Assembly: GCA_027490305.1 (NCBI GenBank)
Contig: JAIXYI010000056.1
Location: 1-64,000, forward strand
DNA length: 64,000 bases
Direction of reading: 5' to 3'
Origin: Flavobacteriaceae bacterium
GTDB taxonomy: Bacteria; Bacteroidota; Bacteroidia; Flavobacteriales; Flavobacteriaceae
The notes below the pieces were generated by a model. It was not told the origin of the DNA. It saw nothing but the letters and a program-made list of their open reading frames with translations, and made no database searches. Each line of letters begins with the position of its first letter. The stretch's first letter is position 1. This document shows, one piece after another, positions 25,097-32,962 of this stretch. The position numbers were made by a program, and so were the translations under genes.

Positions 25097-25128
25097 TTTC
25101 AAATTTTCAAATCTCCAAATTTTCAAAT
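25093..25128 (-). repeat. Left inverted-repeat arm of cassette A
   Basis: Four octamers of the type TTTGAAAA followed by TGG. It begins in the sufB stop codon and contains the ATG of the four-helix-bundle ORF at its inner end. Confidence 0.85.
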
Positions 25129-26576
25129 CATCCAACGGATCCTTCCAACGAAATCTCCAACAACTTCTGCGCTTCCACAGCGAACTCCATCGGCAATTTG
25201 TTCAACACCTCGCGGCTGAAGCCGTTGACGATGAGTGCAATGGCCTTCTCGGTATCGATGCCGCGTTGGTTGCAATAGAAAATCTGGTCTTCGCCGATTT
25301 TTGAGGTGGTCGCTTCGTGTTCGATCTTCGCCGTCGTGTTACGGCTTTCAATGTAAGGGAAGGTATGCGCGCCGCAGTTATTGCCCATCAACAGGGAATC
25401 ACACTGCGAAAAGTTGCGGGCATTTTCGGCCCGCGGACCAATCTGCACCAGTCCACGATAGCTGTTTTGGGATTTTCCGGCCGAGATGCCTTTTGAGATG
25501 ATCGTCGACTTGGTATTACGCCCCAGGTGCACCATCTTGGTGCCCGTATCGGCCTGTTGGTGGTTGTTGGTAACGGCAATCGAATAGAATTCTCCGACCG
25601 AGTTATCGCCTTTCAGTATACAGGAAGGGTATTTCCAAGTAACGGCAGAACCCGTTTCGACCTGTGTCCACGATATTTTGGCATTGGTTTCACACAAGCC
25701 ACGTTTGGTAACGAAATTATACACACCGCCTTTGCCTTCTTTGTTCCCCGGATACCAGTTCTGCACCGTTGAATATTTGATTTCGGCATTGTCGAGCGCG
25801 ATGAGTTCCACCACTGCTGCGTGCAATTGGTTCTCGTCGCGGCTCGGGGCGGTGCAGCCTTCGAGGTAGGAGACATAGCTTCCTTCGTCGGCAATCACCA
25901 AAGTGCGTTCAAATTGGCCCGTGCCCGCCTGGTTGATGCGGAAATAGGTCGACAATTCCATCGGGCAGCGCACCCCTTTCGGGATGTAGCAGAACGAACC
26001 GTCGGAAAAGACGGCAGAATTGAGCGCCGCGTAAAAGTTATCGCGTTGCGGCACCACCGAACCAATGTATTTCTGCACGAGTTCAGGGTGTTCTTTGATG
26101 GCTTCCGAAATGGAGCAGAAAATGATGCCTTTCTCAGCCAGTGTCTTCTTGAAGGTCGTTGCCACGGAAACGGAGTCCATAACGATGTCTACGGCCACTC
26201 CTGCGAGTTTCTTTTGTTCGTCAATCGAGATGCCGAGCTTTTTGAAGGTGTCAAGCAATTCCGGATCGACCTCGTCAAGGCTTTCGTATTTCGGTTTCTT
26301 CATCGGCGCCGAATAGTAGGAAATGGCCTGGAAATCGGGTTTTTCATAATGGACGTTGGCCCATTCCGGCTCGGTCATTTCCGACCACGCACGAAATGCC
26401 TCCAATCGCCATTCGGTCATCCACTCCGGCTCTTCCTTTTTTCGGGAGATCGCACGCACGATGTCTTCGTTTAGGCCTATGGGAAGCGTATCGGACTCTA
26501 TATCCGTATAGAAGCCGTATTCGTATTCTTTGTTCTCAAGTTCGACCTTGAGATCGTCTTCGGTATATTTGCTCAT
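25128..26576 (-). CDS. sufB: Fe-S cluster assembly scaffold protein SufB
   Basis: A 482-residue SufB, the central scaffold subunit on which clusters are assembled with SufC and SufD. Conserved blocks are [19 protein letters not shown], the arginine/cysteine region [39 protein letters not shown], and the late segment [25 protein letters not shown]. The start [12 protein letters not shown] lies 4 nt after the AT-rich arm of cassette B. The stop codon TGA is at the outer boundary of cassette A. SufB is thus bracketed by two independent repeat-flanked insertions, yet the coding sequence is intact. Confidence 0.97.
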   Translation of the reverse strand: MSKYTEDDLKVELENKEYEYGFYTDIESDTLPIGLNEDIVRAISRKKEEPEWMTEWRLEAFRAWSEMTEPEWANVHYEKPDFQAISYYSAPMKKPKYESLDEVDPELLDTFKKLGISIDEQKKLAGVAVDIVMDSVSVATTFKKTLAEKGIIFCSISEAIKEHPELVQKYIGSVVPQRDNFYAALNSAVFSDGSFCYIPKGVRCPMELSTYFRINQAGTGQFERTLVIADEGSYVSYLEGCTAPSRDENQLHAAVVELIALDNAEIKYSTVQNWYPGNKEGKGGVYNFVTKRGLCETNAKISWTQVETGSAVTWKYPSCILKGDNSVGEFYSIAVTNNHQQADTGTKMVHLGRNTKSTIISKGISAGKSQNSYRGLVQIGPRAENARNFSQCDSLLMGNNCGAHTFPYIESRNTTAKIEHEATTSKIGEDQIFYCNQRGIDTEKAIALIVNGFSREVLNKLPMEFAVEAQKLLEISLEGSVG

Positions 26577-26580
26577 CTTT

Positions 26581-26616
26581 ATTAAAGGATTAAAGATTCA
26601 AAGATTTAAAGATTAG
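26581..26616 (-). repeat. Right inverted-repeat arm of cassette B
   Basis: ATTAAAGG / ATTAAAG / ATTCAAAG / ATTTAAAG units (periods 7-8), inverted relative to 27003-27042. The inner 18 nt match the other arm at 17 positions. It abuts the sufB start codon. Confidence 0.8.
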
Positions 26617-26633
26617 ATGCCTTTAAACCGGAA

Positions 26634-27005
26634 TCATTCCTTTCGTATGGTACTTAAGTACTTTATAAAATTTGAAAGCGCTTTCGCGATTTCTATTGTT
26701 AGGTCGTAAGAAGACCGAATACGTTCGCGTTCACACAACTTCAGCTCCGTCGCCAAGACTAACATGCTTCGAACTTCGGCACAACTTCCTTTCGCTATCT
26801 TCAAAAACCGCACGAACTGTCGGTTGTTATTATATTCGGATCCTTCTGCTATATTGTTGGTAATCGAAATAACCGCTCGTTTCAGTTGGTCCTTTAGGGC
26901 GTATTCGCGATCAAAATCCGGGGTGTTCAATAATTCGAACACATTTTTAGCAAGCACAATTCCCTTTTTATAAACATCAAAGGATTCAAAGGAAGTCGTC
27001 GCCAA
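26634..27005 (-). CDS. Four-helix-bundle protein (S23/23S rRNA IVS-type), cassette B
   Basis: About 123 residues with the canonical signature of the S23 family: KDQLKRAVISITNNIAEGSEYNN followed by QFVRFLKIAKGSCAEVRSML, then LATELKLC and a final helix. The first codon appears to be TTG (27005-27003), in the same place relative to the left repeat arm as the ATG in cassette A. No in-frame ATG precedes the conserved core. It is clearly a different subfamily from the cassette A protein. Proteins of this family are basic nucleic-acid-binding pentamers. What this one does here is unknown, and there is no reason to link it to Fe-S chemistry. Confidence 0.85.
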   Translation of the reverse strand: MATTSFESFDVYKKGIVLAKNVFELLNTPDFDREYALKDQLKRAVISITNNIAEGSEYNNNRQFVRFLKIAKGSCAEVRSMLVLATELKLCERERIRSSYDLTIEIAKALSNFIKYLSTIRKE

Positions 27006-27042
27006 TCTTTAAATCTTTAAATCCTTTAATTTTTTAATCTTA
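27003..27042 (-). repeat. Left inverted-repeat arm of cassette B
   Basis: Four octamers of TTTAAAGA type starting in the sufA stop codon and ending at the TTG start of the enclosed ORF. It is complementary to 26581-26616. Confidence 0.8.
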
Positions 27043-27369
27043 CAACGAAAAACTCTCCCCACACCCGCACGTCCGCGAGGCGTTCGGATTGTTGAAGACG
27101 AAGCCTTTGCCATTCAGTCCGCCGGAGAATTCAAGAACCGTCCCTGCGAGGTACAAAAATGACTTTTTCTCGACGGCTACTCGTACTTCATTGTCTTCGA
27201 ATACTTTATCGCTTTCGCCGAGTTCGCTGTCGAATTTCAGGACATATTCCAAACCCGAACAACCGCCGCTTTTCACGCCGACACGAACGTAATCCTTCGA
27301 TGCGTCGTACCCCTCTTCTCCCATCAGTTGCACCAGCTTCCGCCGGGCATCATCCGATACTCGTATCAT
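27040..27369 (-). CDS. sufA: A-type Fe-S cluster carrier (SufA/IscA/ErpA family)
   Basis: A 109-residue HesB-type protein that receives Fe-S clusters from the SUF scaffold and passes them to client proteins. The three conserved cysteines are present: one in KSGGCSGLEY (near residue 37) and two in the C-terminal TCGCGESF (near 102-104). It is the first gene of the sufA-B-C-D operon. A -7 promoter element lies 30 nt upstream (27406-27399). The name SufA follows its operon position. By sequence alone it could equally be called IscA- or ErpA-like. Confidence 0.93.
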   Translation of the reverse strand: MIRVSDDARRKLVQLMGEEGYDASKDYVRVGVKSGGCSGLEYVLKFDSELGESDKVFEDNEVRVAVEKKSFLYLAGTVLEFSGGLNGKGFVFNNPNASRTCGCGESFSL

Positions 27370-27398
27370 CCTTATTCTTATTTAGTCAAAATTATGCG

Positions 27399-27406
27399 CA
27401 AAGATA
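27399..27406 (-). promoter_or_regulatory. -7 promoter element of the sufABCD operon
   Basis: TATCTTTG on the minus strand (consensus TAnnTTTG), 30 nt before the sufA ATG. No well-spaced TTG is visible. Confidence 0.6.
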
Positions 27407-27540
27407 CTACAATTCACCCGCTTTAGGAACCGCCTTGCATATTTGTCGTGAATGGTAAAATAGAAATTCTTTATCCCAAAAGGCGAACTGCTGCCGATTC
27501 CGTAACTTGCCGCCGCATTTTCCCCTAAACCGTATCGCGT

Positions 27541-28398
27541 ATGAAATTGTATCCCATCGAAGCCGGCAACTTCAAACTGGATGGCGGCGCTATGTTCGGC
27601 GTGGTTCCCAAGACCATCTGGAACAAGACCAACCCGGCCGACGCCCACAACCTCATTGACCTGGCGGCTCGTTGCCTGCTTATAGAAGACGGCAACCGCC
27701 TGATCCTGATTGATACCGGTATGGGCGACAAACAGTCGGAGAAATTCTTTGGCTACTACTCTCTTTGGGGTGATCATTCGCTCGACCGTTCACTTGCGGC
27801 CCATGGCTTCAGTCGGAACGACATCACCGACGTGTTCATGACGCACCTGCATTTTGACCATTGCGGCGGCAGCGTGCGCTGGAACCATGACCGCACCGGA
27901 TACGAGCCGGCCTTTTCCAACGCCCGTTTCTGGACAAATGCCGAGCACTGGGAATGGGCCGTGAAGCCCAACGCACGCGAAAAAGCATCCTTTCTTCCCG
28001 AAAACATCTTGCCGATGCAGGAAGCCGGACAATTGGAATTCATCCGTCGGGGTGAAGGCGATACGCTGGCCACTTCGGAACTCGGATTTGGGATTTTCTT
28101 TGCCGATGGACATACCGACAAGATGATGATTCCTAAAATCACGTATGGCGACAAAACCGTCTGCTTTATGGCCGACTTGCTGCCTACCGCAGGCCACCTG
28201 CCGCTGCCGTATGTGATGGGCTATGATACGCGGCCGCTGTTAACGCTTCCGGAGAAAGCCAAATTCCTGACGGAAGCCGCTGATAATGGGTATTATCTTT
28301 TCCTCGAACACGATGCTTACAACGAGATCATCACGGTAGAGCACACCGAAAAAGGCGTGCGACTGAAAGACGTGGTCCGCGCCGCCGATATTTTCTGA
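27541..28398 (+). CDS. MBL-fold metallohydrolase
   Basis: A 285-residue metallo-beta-lactamase-fold hydrolase. The zinc-binding motif is HLHFDHCGG near residue 103, followed by further His/Asp ligands (FADGHTDKMM and EHDAYNE). An N-terminal domain begins MKLYPIEAGNFKLDGGAMFG. There is no signal peptide, so it is cytoplasmic. The fold covers lactonases, thioesterases and other hydrolases, and the substrate cannot be named from sequence. It is divergent from sufA, with 171 bp between them that hold the suf promoter. A weak TAACTTGC about 30 bp upstream of the ATG may be its own -7 element. Confidence 0.9.
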   Translation: MKLYPIEAGNFKLDGGAMFGVVPKTIWNKTNPADAHNLIDLAARCLLIEDGNRLILIDTGMGDKQSEKFFGYYSLWGDHSLDRSLAAHGFSRNDITDVFMTHLHFDHCGGSVRWNHDRTGYEPAFSNARFWTNAEHWEWAVKPNAREKASFLPENILPMQEAGQLEFIRRGEGDTLATSELGFGIFFADGHTDKMMIPKITYGDKTVCFMADLLPTAGHLPLPYVMGYDTRPLLTLPEKAKFLTEAADNGYYLFLEHDAYNEIITVEHTEKGVRLKDVVRAADIF

Positions 28399-28446
28399 AA
28401 AATCTAAATTAATCGTTAAACGGGTGGCGATGTAACGAAGTACCGC

Positions 28447-28454
28447 TACTTTTG
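28447..28454 (+). promoter_or_regulatory. -7 promoter element of the S8 protease gene
   Basis: TACTTTTG (consensus TAnnTTTG), 31 nt upstream of the ATG at 28486. Confidence 0.6.
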
Positions 28455-28485
28455 ACAAATCGTTTCCTATAAATTCCTAAATATC

Positions 28486-30090
28486 ATGAAGAAGCTAAAA
28501 TTCCTGTCGTGGTTGTTCCTGTTGGCGCTGGCCTTTTCCGCCTCGGCCCAGGTCGAAAACACAGGTAAAAAAGGCGAACTTGACGAAGCACAACTCAAAA
28601 GATGGAGCCACCTTGACCTAGTGGCCGATACAGTGCCGGGCATGAGCGTCGACAAAGCCTACCGCGAACTCCTGAAGGGCAAGAAATCGACTACGGTGGT
28701 AGTGGGCGTCATTGATTCGGGTGTCGATATCGAGCATGAAGACCTGAAGAGTGTCGTATGGACCAACCCGCGCGAGATCGCAGGTAACGGCATCGACGAC
28801 GACAAGAATGGGTATGTAGATGATGTCAACGGGTGGAACTTCCTCGGCGACATTACCAAAGAAAACTACGAACTCGATCGTATCGCACATAATCCATCAC
28901 TCGCGGATCCTGCGGTATACGCAAAAGCGAAAGAGCAGAAGGATAAGAAGACGAAAGAGGCTGCCCCCGCCAAAAAGCACTACGAAGGCATGCTCAACCA
29001 ACTCGATCGCTCGCAAGACATCATTGCTAAAAAATTGGGCAAGACGGACTATACACAGGAAGAAATAGCCGCCATCGAATCAACCGATCCGGAAATCGAG
29101 CGCAGCAAGGCGTTCCTGCTCCAAATGTTTGGTTACGGCATGTCGATGGACGAGCTTCGCAAGGAAATCCTGAAAGAATATGAGAAGAATGCCACGCTGG
29201 TGGCTGATCCAACGGCGTTCAAAGATTACCGCGCCGAAAAACTGGGCGACGACCCAGAGAACCTGAACGCCCGTAACTACGGCAATGGCAACGTAATGGG
29301 TCCGGATAAAGAGGAAATCCTACACGGCACCCACGTGGCGGGTATCATCGCGCAAACCCGCGGCAACAACATCGGGGGTGACGGTATAGCCGATAATGTA
29401 AAAATCATGACAATCCGCGCCGTTCCGGATGGAGACGAATACGACAAAGACATCGCACTCGCCATCCGCTATGCGGTCGACAACGGCGCCAAAGTCATCA
29501 ATGGCAGCTTTGGCAAGTCGTTTTCCCCACACAAACAGTGGGTATATGATGCCATCAAATATGCCGAAAGCAAAGACGTGCTGATCGTGCACGCAGCGGG
29601 CAACGACGCAAAAGACATCGATGTGGAAGACAACTTTCCGAATGATTCGGATGATAAAGTAAACGAGTTCGCCGGTAACGTCTTGACCATCGGAGCCCTT
29701 AATCCGGAGTATGGCACGATGATGGTGGCCGACTTCTCGAACTACGGCAAGAACAACGTTGACATTTTCTCACCGGGTGTGAAAATCTATGCGACGACGC
29801 CGAACAATACGTATCAATACCTCCAGGGAACGTCAATGGCGTCTCCGAACGTAGCGGGTGTAGCGGCATTGATTCGCGAATACTACCCGAAACTCACGGC
29901 GAAACAGGTCAAAGAAATCATCATGGCTTCCGGCACGGAGATTACATTTGATGTAGCGGTAGGTGGCGACCCAGAAAAGAAAAAGAAACTGTCGGATCTG
30001 TCGCGCACGGGCCGTATCGTCAACGCTTACAACGCCCTCGTGTTGGCCGACAAGGTGTCGAAAGGCAAAGTAAAAACCATCAAGGGATAA
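28486..30090 (+). CDS. Secreted S8 family (subtilisin-like) serine protease
   Basis: 534 residues with a signal peptide (about 1-21, ending SASAQ). The catalytic triad is visible: Asp77 in GVIDSGVDIEHED, His280 in HGTHVAGIIA, and Ser450 in GTSMASPNVAG. About 200 residues separate Asp and His, far more than the 30-40 of classical subtilisins. The insert is charged and helical (KEQKDKKTKEAAPAKKHYEGML...) and is a feature I associate with Bacteroidetes S8 peptidases. No C-terminal type IX sorting domain is seen, so it is probably periplasmic. It is upstream of a second exported peptidase (M1), separated by a terminator. Confidence 0.94.
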   Translation: MKKLKFLSWLFLLALAFSASAQVENTGKKGELDEAQLKRWSHLDLVADTVPGMSVDKAYRELLKGKKSTTVVVGVIDSGVDIEHEDLKSVVWTNPREIAGNGIDDDKNGYVDDVNGWNFLGDITKENYELDRIAHNPSLADPAVYAKAKEQKDKKTKEAAPAKKHYEGMLNQLDRSQDIIAKKLGKTDYTQEEIAAIESTDPEIERSKAFLLQMFGYGMSMDELRKEILKEYEKNATLVADPTAFKDYRAEKLGDDPENLNARNYGNGNVMGPDKEEILHGTHVAGIIAQTRGNNIGGDGIADNVKIMTIRAVPDGDEYDKDIALAIRYAVDNGAKVINGSFGKSFSPHKQWVYDAIKYAESKDVLIVHAAGNDAKDIDVEDNFPNDSDDKVNEFAGNVLTIGALNPEYGTMMVADFSNYGKNNVDIFSPGVKIYATTPNNTYQYLQGTSMASPNVAGVAALIREYYPKLTAKQVKEIIMASGTEITFDVAVGGDPEKKKKLSDLSRTGRIVNAYNALVLADKVSKGKVKTIKG

Positions 30091-30117
30091 GAAACTTCCC
30101 GATCCTACTTTTCGAAA

Positions 30118-30156
30118 CCTGCCGGATTGCGTAACTTCGGCAGGTTTCCTTTTTTA
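30118..30156 (+). terminator. Terminator of the S8 protease gene
   Basis: CCTGCCG / CGGCAGG stem with a 13-nt loop followed by a T-rich tract. The loop contains TAACTTCG, a near match to the -7 element for the downstream peptidase gene. Confidence 0.7.
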
Positions 30157-30162
30157 AAACAC

Positions 30163-32028
30163 ATGAAAAAATACCTTTTCCTTTTGTTATGCGGCCTTCC
30201 GCTGGCGGTATCCGCCCAAAAACGACCGGGCTACTGGCAGCAACGCGCCGATTACCGTATGGACGTGCGTATGGACGTGTCTACCTATCGTTACACCGGC
30301 ACCCAGCGATTGACGTATACGAACAATTCGCCCGACACGTTGCGGCGGGTGTTCTACCATCTTTACCCCAATGCTTTCCAACCCGGAAGCGAAATGGATG
30401 CGCGTTTGCAGGCCATTCCGGATCCGGACGGGCGTATGGTAAACACCATCAAGGAAGGCGAGACCACGCGAAAGGAAAGTCGTATCAAAAACCTGAAGCC
30501 CGATGAAATCGGTTCGTTGACCGTTTCGAATTTCCAACAGGACGGCAAAGCGGCTACCGCCAAAATGGTCGGAACGGTGCTGGAAGTAACCCTCGCCAAG
30601 CCGTTGCTTCCGGGTAAGAAAACCCGTTTCACGCTCGATTTCGAAGGACAGGTGCCCGTGCAAATCCGGCGGTCAGGACGAAACAATGCGGAAGGAGTGG
30701 AACTGTCGATGACGCAGTGGTACCCCAAGATCGCGGAATTTGATGTAGAAGGATGGCACGCCGACCCGTATATCGCGCGTGAGTTCCACGGCGTGTGGGG
30801 CAATTACGACGTGAAAATCACCATCGACAAACGCTATATACTGGGAGGTACGGGCTACCTCCAAAACGGCAATGAAATTGGCTATGGCTATGAGGATGCC
30901 GGCAAGAAAGTAAAACCGAACGAAGGCACCACGAATACCTGGCATTTCAAAGCGCCGATGGTGCATGACTTTGCCTGGGCGGCCGACAAGAACTACTTGC
31001 ATGATACGATGCAGGTGCCGGGCGGTGCGACGTTGCATTTTCTCTATAAAAACAATCCGGCGATTATCGAAAACTGGAAGCAATTGCAGCCAAAAACGGT
31101 TGAACTGATGCAGTTTTACAATAGCTATGTCGGTACGTATCCCTACAAACAATACTCCGTTATCCAAGGCGGCGATGGTGGAATGGAGTATGCGATGTGT
31201 ACGCTGATCCGGGGCGAAGGCAAGTTCGATGGCTTATTGGGCGTCACGGCGCACGAAATGGCGCATTCCTGGTTCCAGCACATATTGGCGTCAAACGAAA
31301 GCAAGCACGGCTGGATGGACGAAGGATTCACCTCTTTTCTAGAAGACACCGGACTCAACCACATCGCCACTGAAAAAGTCGCCAATCCGTATACCGCTGC
31401 CTATCGCGGCTACATAAGTATGGCCACATCCGGAAAGGAACAGCCGCAGTCGACCCATGCCGACCGTTTCGACGAAAACCGGGTCTACAGTATCACTTCC
31501 TACAGCAAAGGCGAGGTTTTCCTGGCGCAACTCATCTACCTGATTGGGCAGCAAAACCTCGACAAAACCCTCAAGAGATACTATTCCGAATTTAAGTTCA
31601 CACACCCGACACCCAATGATATCAAACGCACGGCAGAACGGGTGTCAGGCGCGAACCTCGACTGGTACCTGACCGACTGGACCGAGACGACCAACACCAT
31701 CGACTACGGAATTGCGGAGGTAAAGCCCAACGGCGCTTCCACCGATGTGACACTGCAAAGAATTGGCCGCATGCCCATGCCGATTGATCTGTTGGTCGAA
31801 TACAACGACGGCACCAAAGAGAGTTTTTACATCCCGCTTCGTATGATGAGTTTCATCAAGGAAAACCCCGATCCGGCGGTGAACCGTACTGTTTTAGGGG
31901 ATTGGGCGTGGGCGTATCCTACGTATACATTTTCCATCCCGAAAGACCGGGCGGCCATCCGGAAAATCACCCTGGACCCATCTGGGCTGATGGCGGATAT
32001 CAAGCGCGAAAACAACGTAGTAGAGTAA
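30163..32028 (+). CDS. M1 family metallopeptidase (aminopeptidase N-like), secreted
   Basis: A 621-residue zinc peptidase. A signal peptide (about 1-20, PLAVSAQ) precedes the M1 N-terminal beta domain (YRMDVRMDVSTYRYTGTQRLTYTN). The catalytic domain has HEMAHSWFQ with H364, E365 and H368, and the third zinc ligand E387 exactly 18 residues on (HGWMDEGFTSF). The exopeptidase motif GGMEYAMCT stands in the place of the GxMEN signature. It probably trims peptides in the periplasm. The start at 30163 is chosen because the upstream extension to 30127 is the terminator of the previous gene. The gene ends 2 bp from the convergent CDF transporter stop. Confidence 0.93.
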   Translation: MKKYLFLLLCGLPLAVSAQKRPGYWQQRADYRMDVRMDVSTYRYTGTQRLTYTNNSPDTLRRVFYHLYPNAFQPGSEMDARLQAIPDPDGRMVNTIKEGETTRKESRIKNLKPDEIGSLTVSNFQQDGKAATAKMVGTVLEVTLAKPLLPGKKTRFTLDFEGQVPVQIRRSGRNNAEGVELSMTQWYPKIAEFDVEGWHADPYIAREFHGVWGNYDVKITIDKRYILGGTGYLQNGNEIGYGYEDAGKKVKPNEGTTNTWHFKAPMVHDFAWAADKNYLHDTMQVPGGATLHFLYKNNPAIIENWKQLQPKTVELMQFYNSYVGTYPYKQYSVIQGGDGGMEYAMCTLIRGEGKFDGLLGVTAHEMAHSWFQHILASNESKHGWMDEGFTSFLEDTGLNHIATEKVANPYTAAYRGYISMATSGKEQPQSTHADRFDENRVYSITSYSKGEVFLAQLIYLIGQQNLDKTLKRYYSEFKFTHPTPNDIKRTAERVSGANLDWYLTDWTETTNTIDYGIAEVKPNGASTDVTLQRIGRMPMPIDLLVEYNDGTKESFYIPLRMMSFIKENPDPAVNRTVLGDWAWAYPTYTFSIPKDRAAIRKITLDPSGLMADIKRENNVVE

Positions 32029-32030
32029 GA

Positions 32031-32909
32031 TCAGAGTCCGGACGGCTCGACGTGTATCAACACATCGGCCACTTCCGGTAGCGCATCCCGTATGGCATCT
32101 TTTACGGCGTGCGCGATGTCGTGTCCGCGGCTGACTGAAATCGCGCCGTCTACCGTAAGATGGAGGTCGACAAGGAAGGTCATGCCGGTTTTACGAACAA
32201 AGCACTTTTCTGTATCAATTACGCCTTCCACGCGTTCGGAAACCGTGCGGATTTCCGCCACCATATCGTCGTATAAGTGCTCATCAAGTATTTCTCCAAG
32301 CGCGGGGCGGAAGATCAAAAAGGCGTTATACGCGATGACGCCTGACGAGCACAACGCTGCCCAGTCGTCGGCGGATTCGTAGCCAGGTCCCATCAGGATG
32401 GCAATCAATATCCCCACAAACGCCAGCGCCGAGGTAATGGCATCACTACGGTGGTGCCAGGCATCCGCTTTGAGCGAAGTGCTTTTCGTCTCTTCGCTTT
32501 TTCGCGCAATGATTCGATAAAAGACTTCTTTTACCAATACGATGCCGCCCAATACATACAAGGTGAACACGCGCGGCATTTCATGTGGGGTCCGGATGTT
32601 GTGGATGCTTTCATAGGCGATGATCGTAGCGGATACCAACAGGAACCCTACGACGATGAAGGTGACCAGGGTTTCCGCCCGTCCGTGCCCGTAGGGGTGG
32701 TTGTCGTCAGCGGGCTTACTGGCATACCGGATGCCGAGAAGCACCAGCACGGATGCAAACACATCGGTCGTTGATTCGATGGCGTCGGCAATAAGGGCAT
32801 AGGAATGGCCGAAAATACCGGTAACTCCTTTCAAGACGGCCATGCCCGCATTTCCGAGAATACTCGTCCACGCGGCGTTTACAGCCGTACTACGTCGATT
32901 AGATTCCAT
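32031..32909 (-). CDS. Cation diffusion facilitator (CDF) family transporter
   Basis: 292 residues with about six membrane helices. The metal-site pattern is present in ALIADAIESTTDVFAS (TM2, DxxxD-like) and DAWHHRSDAITS (TM5, HxxxD), followed by a C-terminal cytoplasmic metal-sensing domain (HLTVDGAISVSRGHDIAHAV). CDF proteins export divalent cations such as Zn2+, Fe2+, Co2+ or Mn2+ in exchange for protons. The HxxxD of TM5 is of the Zn-transporter type, but specificity is uncertain. The -7 promoter element ends only 4 nt before the ATG, so the mRNA should be leaderless, and it overlaps the terminator of the upstream receptor gene. Confidence 0.94.
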   Translation of the reverse strand: MESNRRSTAVNAAWTSILGNAGMAVLKGVTGIFGHSYALIADAIESTTDVFASVLVLLGIRYASKPADDNHPYGHGRAETLVTFIVVGFLLVSATIIAYESIHNIRTPHEMPRVFTLYVLGGIVLVKEVFYRIIARKSEETKSTSLKADAWHHRSDAITSALAFVGILIAILMGPGYESADDWAALCSSGVIAYNAFLIFRPALGEILDEHLYDDMVAEIRTVSERVEGVIDTEKCFVRKTGMTFLVDLHLTVDGAISVSRGHDIAHAVKDAIRDALPEVADVLIHVEPSGL

Positions 32910-32913
32910 CCTG

Positions 32914-32921
32914 CAAAGGTA
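32914..32921 (-). promoter_or_regulatory. -7 promoter element of the CDF transporter gene
   Basis: TACCTTTG on the minus strand, ending 4 nt before the ATG (32909) and directly following the T-tract of the preceding terminator. Confidence 0.6.
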
Positions 32922-32955
32922 AAAGGAAAGGGCTGTCCCGATTTGAGACAGCCCT
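32920..32955 (-). terminator. Terminator of the TonB-linked receptor gene
   Basis: AGGGCTGTC / GACAGCCCT stem followed by a T-rich tract on the minus strand, 8 nt after the stop codon at 32963. Confidence 0.85.
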
Positions 32956-32962
32956 GATTTTA

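Larger units (their letters stand above)
24699..25128 (-). mobile_element. IVS-like cassette A: four-helix-bundle gene within 36-bp inverted repeats
   Basis: The sufB-sufC spacer is a cassette with 36-nt ends. In transcript sense the left arm (25128-25093) is four units of TTTGAAAA-type octamers beginning in the sufB stop codon, and the right arm is 24734-24699. The arms are complementary at 34 of 36 positions; in RNA one difference becomes a G-U pair. The enclosed ORF starts at the inner edge of the left arm (AAAATGG) and ends 11 nt before the right arm. This resembles 23S rRNA intervening sequences, which also carry S23-type ORFs in a stem-loop. Mobility is inferred, not shown. Confidence 0.7.
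26581..27042 (-). mobile_element. IVS-like cassette B: four-helix-bundle gene within inverted octamer arrays
   Basis: The sufA-sufB spacer is built like cassette A but with a different sequence. The left arm starts in the sufA stop codon (27042-27003) and is four TTTAAAGA-type octamers ending in TTGG. The right arm (26616-26581) is its inverted copy with one unit reduced to 7 nt and a few changes. It ends 4 nt before the sufB ATG. The enclosed ORF again begins at the inner edge of the left arm. Cassettes A and B share architecture and family of ORF but not sequence, so they are separate insertions rather than a recent duplication. Confidence 0.68.

Noticed and set aside
24746..27005. Four-helix-bundle genes considered as the DGR accessory protein Avd
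   Set aside because: No reverse transcriptase, template repeat or variable target gene is found nearby.
24699..27042. suf-region cassettes considered as insertion sequences or MITEs
   Set aside because: No transposase, no target-site duplication, and the ends are simple octamer arrays tied to stop and start codons. The IVS-like interpretation fits better.
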